A stretch of 64,000 nucleotides of DNA from the NCBI RefSeq assembly GCF_000959365.1, contig NZ_CP009555.1, positions 1,674,001-1,738,000 of the forward strand. The letters run 5' to 3'. The DNA is from Burkholderia oklahomensis C6786 (GTDB taxonomy: Bacteria > Pseudomonadota > Gammaproteobacteria > Burkholderiales > Burkholderiaceae). Below are positions 17,486 to 25,231 of this stretch, piece by piece. The notes under the pieces were generated by a model, which was given only the letters and a program-made list of their open reading frames with translations, made no database searches and had not been told where the DNA came from. Both the position numbers and the translations under genes were made by a program. Every line of letters begins with the position of its first letter. Position 1 is the first letter of the stretch.

Positions 17486-18745
17486 ATGAAGCCGCTTTCC
17501 CCCAACATGAAGCGCACGCTCGCCGGCGCATGCATCGGCGCCGCGGGACTCTTCGCGCAGCATGCCGCGTTCGCGCAGAGCTGCGGGCTCTCGAACGGCA
17601 AGCCCGCGACCGGCGCGCCGATTCCGATCGGCGCGATCGTCGGCAAGACCGGCCCCGACGACTTCAGCTCGTCGGTGCGCGCGGCCGCCGCGTATTTCAA
17701 ATGCGTGAACGCGAACGGCGGAATCAACGGCCGGCCGGTCCAGTACCTCGTCGAAGACGACCAGTGGAATCCGGAAACGGCGTCGCAGGTCGCGTCGAAG
17801 CTCGTGCGCGACCGCAAGGTGCTCGCGCTCGCGGGCAACGCGAGCTTCGTCGAATGCGGGGCAAACGCGAAGTTCTACGAACAGGAAAACGTGATCGCGA
17901 TCGCGGGCGTCGGCGTGCCGCGCGAATGCTATTTCGCACGCAACTACGTGCCCCTCAACATGGGGCCGCGGCTGTCGATGACGGAAGCGGCGCTATACGC
18001 GAAGCAGCAGTACAAGGCGACGCGGATGGTCTGCATCGCGCCGAACATCCCGAGCCTCGGCGCGTGGTCGTGCGAAGGGCCGGCGCTGTGGGGCAAGCAG
18101 AACGGCGTGACCGTCGACACGATCGTGATGGATCCCGATTCCGCCGATCCGACGTCGGTCGTGCTGCAGGCCGCGTCGAAGAATCCGCAGGCGATCCTGC
18201 TCGGGCTGCCGAAGGGGCTGATGGTGCCGATCCTGTCGGCCGCCGAGCAGCAGAACCTCGGCCGGCGGATTCATTTCGTGTCGGCGGCGTCCGGCTACGA
18301 TCTCGGCGTGCCGAAGGCGATCGGGCCGTACTGGAAAGGCGGCTTCGACGTGAATCTCGAATTCCAGCCGCTCGACGCGCCGACGCCCGACAACCAGAAC
18401 TGGCTCGCGGTGATGAACAAGTACGGCGACAAGCAGGACCCGCGCGACACGTTCTCGCAGGCGGGCTACCTCGCCGCGCGGCTCGTGGCCGACACGCTGC
18501 TGAAGCTCCCCGCGAACCAGCTCGATCGCGCGCACGTGACGGCCGCGCTGCGCCAGGTGAAGGACTTCCGCAGCGACATTCTGTGCGGGCCGTTCTACGT
18601 CGGCGCGGGCGACCGGCACAACGCGAACAACGCGGGCCGGATGGCGCAATCGACGGGCGCGGGCTGGAAAACGGTGTCGGCGTGCCAGGCGGTCGACGAT
18701 CCGCAACTCGCCGACATCCGCGCGGCGGAAAAGAAGATGCACTGA
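17486..18745 (+). CDS. Liv-type ABC transporter substrate-binding protein
   Basis: 419-residue periplasmic type-I binding protein. A signal peptide ends AAFAQ at about residue 30 and Cys residues follow. The LivJ-like start IPIGAIVGKTGPDDFSSSVR is followed by the GGINGRPVQYLVEDD strand. This family captures branched-chain amino acids but also many aromatic acids and short organic acids. It is separated from the aldehyde dehydrogenase by 146 bp of repetitive GCAGCACCGG-type sequence and from the permease gene by 4 bp. Ligand unknown; the operon suggests an alcohol, aldehyde or acid related to the dehydrogenase substrates. Confidence 0.88.
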   Translation: MKPLSPNMKRTLAGACIGAAGLFAQHAAFAQSCGLSNGKPATGAPIPIGAIVGKTGPDDFSSSVRAAAAYFKCVNANGGINGRPVQYLVEDDQWNPETASQVASKLVRDRKVLALAGNASFVECGANAKFYEQENVIAIAGVGVPRECYFARNYVPLNMGPRLSMTEAALYAKQQYKATRMVCIAPNIPSLGAWSCEGPALWGKQNGVTVDTIVMDPDSADPTSVVLQAASKNPQAILLGLPKGLMVPILSAAEQQNLGRRIHFVSAASGYDLGVPKAIGPYWKGGFDVNLEFQPLDAPTPDNQNWLAVMNKYGDKQDPRDTFSQAGYLAARLVADTLLKLPANQLDRAHVTAALRQVKDFRSDILCGPFYVGAGDRHNANNAGRMAQSTGAGWKTVSACQAVDDPQLADIRAAEKKMH

Positions 18746-18749
18746 CGCC

Positions 18750-19628
18750 ATGAACGCGATCGACTTCGTTCCGTATCTGATCTCCGGGCTCGGCGTCGGC
18801 GCGGTCTACGCGCTGTCGGGCGTCGGCCTCGTCGTGTTGTATCGCGCATCGGGCGTGCTGAACTTCGCGTTCGGCGCGACGGGCGCGCTGGGCGCGTACG
18901 TCGCGGCCGCGTGCCTCGACGCCGACTATCCGCAGACGCTCGCCTGGGCCGCGGCGATCGCCGCGTCGACCGTGGCGTCGCTCGTCTACGGCCTCGTGCT
19001 CGCGCCGCGTCTCGCCGCGCGCGATCGCGTCGTGCGCAGCGTCGCGACGCTCGGCTTCGCGCTGATCCTGCTCGGCTTCTGCGAGTGGTATTGGGGCGAC
19101 ACGCCGCGCCGCCTCGTGCTGCCGACCGACAGCGAGGCGCTCGACTTCGGCGACGTTCGTTTCACGTACACGCGAATCGTCGGCCTCGCGCTCGCGTTCG
19201 CGATGATGGCCGCGATCGGCGTCGTGCTCGCACGCACGCGGCTGGGACTCCAGATGCGCGCGCTGTCGAACAACCGGCACTTGAGCGGGCTGCTCGGCAT
19301 TCGCGTGCTGCGCGTCGACGTCGCCGCGTGGGTGATCTCCGGCGTGTTCGCGGGCATCACGGGCCTGTTGCTCGCGAACCTCGTGCGCCTGCAGGCGGCG
19401 GTGCTCACGTTCCTCGTGATCCCGGCGTTCGCCGCGGCGATCGTCGGCCGCCTCGCGTCGCTGCCCGCGACGGTTGCGGCCGGCATCGCGATCGGCCTCG
19501 CCGAGGCGCTCGCGATCACCGTGCCCGGCTTCGCGCAGTACCGCAGCGCGACGCCGTTCCTGATCGCGCTCGTCGCGATGCTCTTCATCGGCTCCAAATC
19601 GATCGGCCACGCCGCGAACGAATCATGA
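18750..19628 (+). CDS. LivH-type ABC transporter permease
   Basis: 292-residue inner-membrane permease with about eight hydrophobic segments. It begins with the family-typical ISGLGVGAVYALSGVGLVVL and has the LNFAFGATGALGAY motif. The cytoplasmic coupling region is near RTRLGLQMRALSNNRHLSGL. It starts 4 bp after the binding-protein stop, and its own stop overlaps the next start (ATGA). Confidence 0.92.
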   Translation: MNAIDFVPYLISGLGVGAVYALSGVGLVVLYRASGVLNFAFGATGALGAYVAAACLDADYPQTLAWAAAIAASTVASLVYGLVLAPRLAARDRVVRSVATLGFALILLGFCEWYWGDTPRRLVLPTDSEALDFGDVRFTYTRIVGLALAFAMMAAIGVVLARTRLGLQMRALSNNRHLSGLLGIRVLRVDVAAWVISGVFAGITGLLLANLVRLQAAVLTFLVIPAFAAAIVGRLASLPATVAAGIAIGLAEALAITVPGFAQYRSATPFLIALVAMLFIGSKSIGHAANES

Positions 19629-20674
19629 AAACGCCACTCGCCTTTGCTGCGCCGTCGCGCGATGCGGCCGCGCGGGTTCGTCCGTTCGGCGCGCGCCTGC
19701 CGCTCGTCGCGACGCTCGGCACGCTCGCCGCGATCGCGCTCGTCGTGCCCGCCATCGCCGACGCCTATTGGATCAAGACGCTGACGTCCGCGCTGACGAT
19801 CAGCATCGCCGCCGCGGGCGTCGCGCTGCTGTACCGGCAGCTCGGGCTCGTGTGCCTGTCGCAGCATGCGCTGCTCGGCGTCGGCGGCTGGATCGCGCTG
19901 CGGCTCGCGCATCTCGGCGTGCCGTTCGAGCTGTGCATGATCGCGGGCGCGGTCGGCGGCAGCGCGATCGGGATGATCGCCGGGCTGCCCGCGCTGCGCC
20001 TGCGCGGCCTCTATCTCGCGCTCGTCACGCTGATGATGGCGGGCGGGTTTCAGGTCGTCGTGTCCGCGATCGGCTTTCCGGACGGCGGCGGCGGCTTCAC
20101 CGGCCATCTGTCGTCCGGCGCGCGCCAGATGATGGCGAGGCCGCTCGTCGGCCAGAGCGACGCCGCGTATTTCCGCTACGTCGCCGCATGGGCCGCGCTC
20201 GCGTTCGCGCTGATCGAGCTGCATCGCCGCTCGAAAGCGGGCCGCTCGTGGGCGCTGATCCGGCGCGGCGAAACGACGGCGCTCGCGGCCGGCGTGAACG
20301 TCGTCCTCTATCAGACCTGGGCGTTCGGGCTCGCGGGACTGCTCGCCGGGCTGTCCGGCGGCCTGCTCGCGGGCACCGTCGGCCAGCTCGACGGGCGCGC
20401 GTTCGCCGCGTCGGAATCGGTGCTGCTGTTCGCGCTGTCGGTCGTCGGCGGCGTCTATCACTGGTTCGGCGCACTGATCACCGGGCTGCTGCTGCGCGCG
20501 GTGCCCGCGCTCCTGACCGACTTCGGCGTGAACGGCTATCTCGCGATGATCTTCTTCGGCGCCGCGCTCCTGCACGCGCTGATCACGACGCCCGCCGGCA
20601 TCGCCGGACAGCTTGCCGGCCTCGCGTCGCGCATCGCGCGTGCGTTCGGCGCGCGCGACGGAGGCACGCGATGA
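19625..20674 (+). CDS. LivM-type ABC transporter permease
   Basis: 349-residue second permease. A hydrophilic N-terminal 20 residues precedes about nine membrane segments. The LivM hallmarks are GLVCLSQHALLGVGGWIALR and a coupling helix around WALIRRGETTALAAGVNV. The start overlaps the LivH-type stop by 4 bp, and its stop overlaps the ATPase start by 4 bp, so production of the subunits is translationally coupled. Confidence 0.92.
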   Translation: MKTPLAFAAPSRDAAARVRPFGARLPLVATLGTLAAIALVVPAIADAYWIKTLTSALTISIAAAGVALLYRQLGLVCLSQHALLGVGGWIALRLAHLGVPFELCMIAGAVGGSAIGMIAGLPALRLRGLYLALVTLMMAGGFQVVVSAIGFPDGGGGFTGHLSSGARQMMARPLVGQSDAAYFRYVAAWAALAFALIELHRRSKAGRSWALIRRGETTALAAGVNVVLYQTWAFGLAGLLAGLSGGLLAGTVGQLDGRAFAASESVLLFALSVVGGVYHWFGALITGLLLRAVPALLTDFGVNGYLAMIFFGAALLHALITTPAGIAGQLAGLASRIARAFGARDGGTR

Positions 20675-21393
20675 TCGAAATCTCGAACCTGACCGTCCAG
20701 TTCGGCGGCACGCGCGTGCTCGACGCGCTCGACGCGACGCTCGGCGCGCCCGTGTGCGGGCTGATCGGCCCGAACGGCGCGGGCAAGACGACGCTGCTCA
20801 ACGTGCTGAGCGGCTTTCTGCGGCCGCGCGCGGGCAGCGTCGCGCTCGACGGCCGCGCGCTGCTCGGGCTGTCCGTCACCGAGCGCGTGCGCGCAGGCGT
20901 GCGGCGTACGTTCCAGACCGAACAGATCGTCGAAGACCTGAGCGTCCACGACAACGTGCTCGCGCTCGCCGAGCACGTGATACCGGCGCTCGCCGCGCGC
21001 AACGACACCGTGCGTGCGCTCGAGCTCGTCGGTCTCGACGACGTCGCGCACGTGCCGGGCGCGGCGCTCAACCTCTATCAGCGGCGGATGCTCGAGCTCG
21101 GCAAGGCGCTCGTCGGCGAGCCGCGTCTGCTGCTGCTCGACGAGCCGGGCGCGGGCCTGAACGAAGCGGAAGCGGCTCGGCTGCGCGACGTGATCGTTCG
21201 CATTCCCGAGCTCACGGGCGCGCAGGTGCTGCTGATCGATCACGACGTCGATCTGATCGACGCCGTGTGCGAGCAGACGCTCGTGCTCGACTTCGGCAAG
21301 CGGCTCGCGCTCGGGCCGACGCGCGCGGTGCTCGACGACCCGCTCGTGCGCAGCGCGTATCTCGGCAAGGAGGTCGACGGGCATGCGACTTGA
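20671..21393 (+). CDS. LivG-type ABC transporter ATPase
   Basis: 240-residue ATPase with Walker A GPNGAGKTT (about 32-40), Walker B LLLLDEPGAG and the H-loop LLIDHDVD. The signature region reads ALNLYQRRMLELGKAL rather than the usual LSYGQQR-type sequence, a notable departure. It is a little shorter than typical LivG (about 255). It energises the importer together with the second ATPase 302 bp downstream. Confidence 0.9.
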   Translation: MIEISNLTVQFGGTRVLDALDATLGAPVCGLIGPNGAGKTTLLNVLSGFLRPRAGSVALDGRALLGLSVTERVRAGVRRTFQTEQIVEDLSVHDNVLALAEHVIPALAARNDTVRALELVGLDDVAHVPGAALNLYQRRMLELGKALVGEPRLLLLDEPGAGLNEAEAARLRDVIVRIPELTGAQVLLIDHDVDLIDAVCEQTLVLDFGKRLALGPTRAVLDDPLVRSAYLGKEVDGHAT

Positions 21394-21695
21394 TGCAGAG
21401 CGGCAAAGCGGCCGGCCGATGCCGCTTGCGTCGTCTTGCGCGATTGCGAGCACGGCGTTATCGGCTTGCGGCGCGCATTTCGATCCCGCGACGCCGAGCG
21501 ACACGCGATCGCGCGAAGCGACGAAGCGCGCCGCGCCGCGTCGCGCAGTCGGCCGATTCCGGCGAGCCATCCACTCCGCAATCGCTCTGCTGCGCCCATT
21601 TCCATCATTCGATATTCGCGTCACGCAGGCGCGCGCAGCCGCCCGCTCTCGACGCGGCGCGCGCCGCATCCCATTCGGCAAGGAGTCCGGCGATC
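21394..21695. other. 302-bp spacer inside the Liv-type operon
   Basis: No convincing gene is seen on either strand; the open frames here lack family features and a ribosome binding site. Such a gap between the two ATPase genes is unusual because the preceding transporter genes overlap. It may hold an internal promoter or a decayed gene. Confidence 0.5.
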
Positions 21696-22427
21696 ATGCA
21701 GCTTGAAGTGAAAGACCTCGTCGTCCATCGCGCGAACAAGCCCGTGCTGCACGGCGTGTCGCTCGCGGTCGCGCCGGGCCGGGTGACGGCGCTCGTCGGC
21801 GCGAACGGCGCCGGCAAGTCGACGCTCGTGATGAGCATCGCCGGCGTGCTGCCCGCCACGTCGGGCGACGTGCTGCTCGACGGCGCGCCGCTTCGCGCGC
21901 TGCGGCCCGAAGCGGTGCGTCGTCGCGGCATCGCGGTCGTGCCGGAAGGGCACCGCGTGCTCGGCGATCTGTCGGTGCGCGACAACCTGCGCGCCGCGGG
22001 CGCGTTCCTGCCGACGCGGCGCCTGAACGATGCGATCGAGCGCGTGCTCGCGATCTTCCCGGAGCTGAAGCCGAAGCTCGATGCGCGCAGCAACGACCTG
22101 TCGGGCGGACAGAAGCAGATGGTGTGCGTGTCGCAAGCGCTGATCGGCGAGCCGCACACGCTGCTGATCGACGAGCTGTCGCTCGGCCTCGCGCCGACCG
22201 TGACGAAGCGCCTCGCGCAGACCGTCGCGCAGATCGCGAAGCAGGGCGTCGCGGTGCTGCTGATCGAGCAGTTCACGACGATCGCGCTCGCGCTCGCGAC
22301 CGACGCATACGTGCTCGAACGCGGACGCGTCGCGTTCGCCGGCAGCGCGCGGACGCTGCGCGAGCGCCCGGAGATTCTGCACGGCAGCTATCTTGCGTCG
22401 AAGGGAAGCGGCACGAACGCGGCTTGA
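21696..22427 (+). CDS. LivF-type ABC transporter ATPase
   Basis: 243-residue ATPase with Walker A GANGAGKST (about 36-44), signature DLSGGQKQMVCVSQAL and Walker B LLIDELSLGLAP. The LivF-specific AVVPEGHRVLGDLSVRDNL precedes them. GCAAGGAG lies upstream of the ATG. Last gene of the operon; a strong GC hairpin follows. Confidence 0.92.
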   Translation: MQLEVKDLVVHRANKPVLHGVSLAVAPGRVTALVGANGAGKSTLVMSIAGVLPATSGDVLLDGAPLRALRPEAVRRRGIAVVPEGHRVLGDLSVRDNLRAAGAFLPTRRLNDAIERVLAIFPELKPKLDARSNDLSGGQKQMVCVSQALIGEPHTLLIDELSLGLAPTVTKRLAQTVAQIAKQGVAVLLIEQFTTIALALATDAYVLERGRVAFAGSARTLRERPEILHGSYLASKGSGTNAA

Positions 22428-22441
22428 TGTTTCCGAACGAA

Positions 22442-22478
22442 GCGGCGCCCGGCGCGACGCCGCAGCGCCGGGCGCCGC
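22442..22478. terminator. GC-rich hairpin between convergent genes
   Basis: A perfect 14-bp inverted repeat (22442-22455 and 22465-22476, extending to 22478) with a 9-base loop, between the LivF-type and AraC-type stops. There is no T-run on either side, so it is either a rho-aided bidirectional terminator or a transcript-end stabilising structure. Confidence 0.5.
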
Positions 22479-22509
22479 CCGATGCCGAAACGCGGGCGCG
22501 GCCCCGGAT

Positions 22510-23469
22510 TCAGGACGACGCGCGTTGCCGCACGAACTCGCGCGGCGTCATTCCGTAGCGCTGCTTGAAGCTGCGGCAGAAATGCGCGCTGCTGCTGAAT
22601 CCCCAACTGAACGCGATCTCGGAAATGGCAGGCTTCGCCGCGCGCGCATTGTCGAGCGCCTCCTTGCAGCGCTCGAGCCGGTTCGACCAGATGTAGCGGT
22701 CGATCGTCACGCCTTCCTCTTCGAAGATCCGGTGCAGGTAGCGCTTCGAGCAGCGCAGCTCGCGCGCGATGCGGTCGATCGACAGGTCGGCGTCGGCGAG
22801 ATGGCCCTGGATGTACTGCTTGACGCGCATTCGCAGCACGGCGGGCAGTGTCATGTGCGTACCTTGCACGTCGTGCTGCGCGGTCAGCGTCGACACGATG
22901 AGGCCGAGGATCGTCTCCGACAGCGCGGTGCCCGTCGTGCCGGGCAGCGACGGCAATTGTTCGGATAACGACATGAGAAACGACGACAGCAGCGAGAACA
23001 ACCCCTTGAGTTCGAACTCGCGCGCGTCGGACGTGTGCAGGTCGGGCACCGCGAAGCCGCCGAGCTGCTTGCGCGGGATCTGGATCGCGAGCTGCTCGAC
23101 GTGCGTCAGGTTCGCGATGCTGTACGGCACGCGCGGATCGTACAGGCTCCAGTCGCCCGTGCGCAGCCGGAACACCTTGCCGCGCTGCTCGATCTCGCTC
23201 TCGCCGCTCAATTGCAGGATCAGCTTGAAGTAGTCGGAGCCGTGATCGTGCAGCGCCGCGACCGGGCGCACGATCCGGTGCGCGGGCGCGGCGATCGTGA
23301 ACACCCGCATCGGGCCGATCTCGTACTGGCCGAGCTGCGCGTCGAACGCATCGCCGTCGTCGCAGCACGCATCGAGTCCGCCGAAATACTGCGTGACGAC
23401 GCGGCCCCAAGCGCGGCCGCGGAACGCGGGCGTTTCACCCGCCGTCGTGAAGAATCTGCCGTTCACCAT
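22510..23469 (-). CDS. AraC-family transcriptional regulator (FeaR-like)
   Basis: 319-residue activator. The N-terminal AraC-binding-like (cupin) domain occupies about 40-190. The C-terminal double HTH contains SIDRIARELRCSKRYLHRIF and ISEIAFSWGFSSSAHFCRSF, ending GMTPREFVRQR. The architecture is that of FeaR/AlkS-like AraC regulators of aromatic-amine and alcohol catabolism. It lies convergent to the catabolic/Liv operon and is the best candidate for its regulator. It could instead control the porin gene that ends about 320 bp upstream of it. The AT-rich sequence CATATTAAATATTTGG (about 23538-23553) is a likely promoter region. Confidence 0.85.
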   Translation of the reverse strand: MVNGRFFTTAGETPAFRGRAWGRVVTQYFGGLDACCDDGDAFDAQLGQYEIGPMRVFTIAAPAHRIVRPVAALHDHGSDYFKLILQLSGESEIEQRGKVFRLRTGDWSLYDPRVPYSIANLTHVEQLAIQIPRKQLGGFAVPDLHTSDAREFELKGLFSLLSSFLMSLSEQLPSLPGTTGTALSETILGLIVSTLTAQHDVQGTHMTLPAVLRMRVKQYIQGHLADADLSIDRIARELRCSKRYLHRIFEEEGVTIDRYIWSNRLERCKEALDNARAAKPAISEIAFSWGFSSSAHFCRSFKQRYGMTPREFVRQRASS

Positions 23470-23791
23470 GCGCTCCTTGCGAGTACACGTCTAGCCGGAC
23501 CCAGGCTGGGCATCCGGTTACCCGGATATACTTAGCATATTAAATATTTGGGGCGAACTGAATCCGGTTTACTCCGGAACGTGAATTCGACTGTAAAAGC
23601 GTCGATTGTGAGGCGATGGCGACGGCCTTATGTGCGCTGGCGCACATAAGGCTCGAGCGCGGCGCAGGCGTCGATGGACGCGCGACCGTCTGAGGAATGC
23701 GCACGCGATCGCGCCGCGCGTGCGGCCGGCGGCCCGTCCGCGCGGCGCGTCCGGCGTTTCGCCGGCCGGCATCGCGCCGCGGCCGCCGGGC
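23470..23791. other. intergenic region between araC-type gene and porin gene
   Basis: No gene. It contains the AT-rich putative promoter of the AraC-type gene near 23530-23560 and the perfect palindrome listed separately. Confidence 0.5.
23625..23652. promoter_or_regulatory. 28-bp near-perfect palindrome
   Basis: GCCTTATGTGCGC (23625-23637) is exactly inverted at 23640-23652, with only TG between. It lies 140 bp past the porin stop and 155 bp upstream of the AraC-type start. The lack of a T-run and the two-base centre speak for a protein-binding site rather than a terminator, but a rho-aided terminator for the porin gene is not excluded. Confidence 0.5.
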
Positions 23792-24892
23792 TCAGAAGCG
23801 GGTCAGCATCCCGATGCGCGCGAGGAACTGCGAGCGCGAGCTCGATTGCGCATCGGGCCCCATCACGCCGTTGATCCACGCGTGCGCGCCGGCACTGCCG
23901 CCCGCGTACTGGTACACCGTCTCGACATACGCGGACGTGCGCTTCGACAGCGCGTACTGGACGGCCGCCGTGACCTGGTGCGCATAGTTGCGGTCGAGCT
24001 GCGCGTTGCCCTTCATGTATTCGTAGTTCGCGCCGATCGTCCATGGCGCGCCGACGTAGCGCGCGCCCGCCTGGATCACGTCGATCGCCGCGCCCGTCAG
24101 CGTGTTCTTCGTGTTCGTGTACAGCAGGTTCAGGTCGAACGCCGACAGCGCGTAGCGCGCGCCAAGCCCAAAGTTGCGCAAGCCGTCGTGACCGTTGTTC
24201 ATCTGCGGATACTTGACCTCGACGTACGCGGCGCCGAGCGCGAGGTTGCCGGTCTCGTACTTGAGGCCCGCGCTCAGCGTGCTGTTCGCCGACAGTCCGC
24301 CGCCCGCCTGATTGCCGAAGCCGTACATCAGGCCGAACACGAGACCGTTCAGGTTCGCACTCGTGTACTTGACCGAGTTCGGCACGCGGCTCGAGCCCGC
24401 CATCCGGTCGAAATCGAACGAGCCGGTCGGATTGTCGGGAATCCCGAGCTTCGAGAACGGCCCCTGGCGGAAGTTGTACAGGCCGCCGTAGCGGAACGCG
24501 CCGTCGAACGAGCCGAACGTCAGCGAATCGGTCATGAAGTCGTATTGCTGGCCGAACGTCACACTGCCGAGCCGCTCGCTCCACAAGCCGACGAGCGCCG
24601 TGCGCGAGAACATCGAGCCCGGCGTCGGCAGCGCGGCGCCGTTGCCGAGCGCATATTGCGACGTCAGCTCGAAGATCGCCTTCGCACCGCCGCCGAGATC
24701 CTCCGTCCCCTTGAGCCCCCACAGGTTCGGCACCGCGATGCCGTCGTCGAAATACAGATTGTGCTTGCCGCCTTCGTTCGACACGTAGGACACGCCAGCA
24801 TCGATCAGGCCGAACAGCGTCACGCCGCCGCCGGACGCATGCGCGCCCGCCGCGACGGCCAGGCCGGCCGCCGCTACCGCAAACTTCTTCAT
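23792..24892 (-). CDS. general porin (Burkholderia OmpC/Omp38 family)
   Basis: 366-residue precursor of a 16-stranded trimeric outer-membrane porin. The signal peptide MKKFAVAAAGLAVAAGAHAS is followed by the first strand VTLFGLIDAGVSYVSN. The NLWGLKGTEDLGGGAKAIFEL block is diagnostic, and the chain ends LARIGMLTRF with the C-terminal Phe needed by the BAM complex. ATG 24892 is chosen because the longer frame to 25006 puts 38 non-signal residues ahead of the signal peptide. Monocistronic. It passes small hydrophilic solutes; specificity unknown. Confidence 0.92.
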   Translation of the reverse strand: MKKFAVAAAGLAVAAGAHASGGGVTLFGLIDAGVSYVSNEGGKHNLYFDDGIAVPNLWGLKGTEDLGGGAKAIFELTSQYALGNGAALPTPGSMFSRTALVGLWSERLGSVTFGQQYDFMTDSLTFGSFDGAFRYGGLYNFRQGPFSKLGIPDNPTGSFDFDRMAGSSRVPNSVKYTSANLNGLVFGLMYGFGNQAGGGLSANSTLSAGLKYETGNLALGAAYVEVKYPQMNNGHDGLRNFGLGARYALSAFDLNLLYTNTKNTLTGAAIDVIQAGARYVGAPWTIGANYEYMKGNAQLDRNYAHQVTAAVQYALSKRTSAYVETVYQYAGGSAGAHAWINGVMGPDAQSSSRSQFLARIGMLTRF

Positions 24893-25231
24893 CGTCGTCT
24901 CCGTTGGGGTTGTCGTTATGCGCGGCGACGCTCGAGGCGTCGTCGTCGATCTCCGGCACGGAGTGTGGAGCAGCGTGCGGCGCGCATCTTTCCCGACGGC
25001 GCACAAACACTAGCTCGACGATGCACACGGACATCGTCCGACGTTACGGACGGCGAAATGAAATGCGCGGCCTGGCGCGATGCAGCGCGCGCTTGGGGAA
25101 ATCCGGCTCGCGCGGCCAAACGCAGCAGGGAAAGGGATGGCGTGCGCGGATGCAGCGGGAAACCGCTGCGCGCCGCACGCCGGAAACGAACGGCGATGTG
25201 GCGGCGCAGCGAAGAAACGCGGCGGCGAAGC
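24893..25231. other. porin upstream region / downstream of res
   Basis: 339 bp without a gene. The porin promoter must lie here. A short inverted repeat GACGATG/CATCGTC occurs at about 25018-25039. No T-run terminator for the restriction gene was found. Confidence 0.45.
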
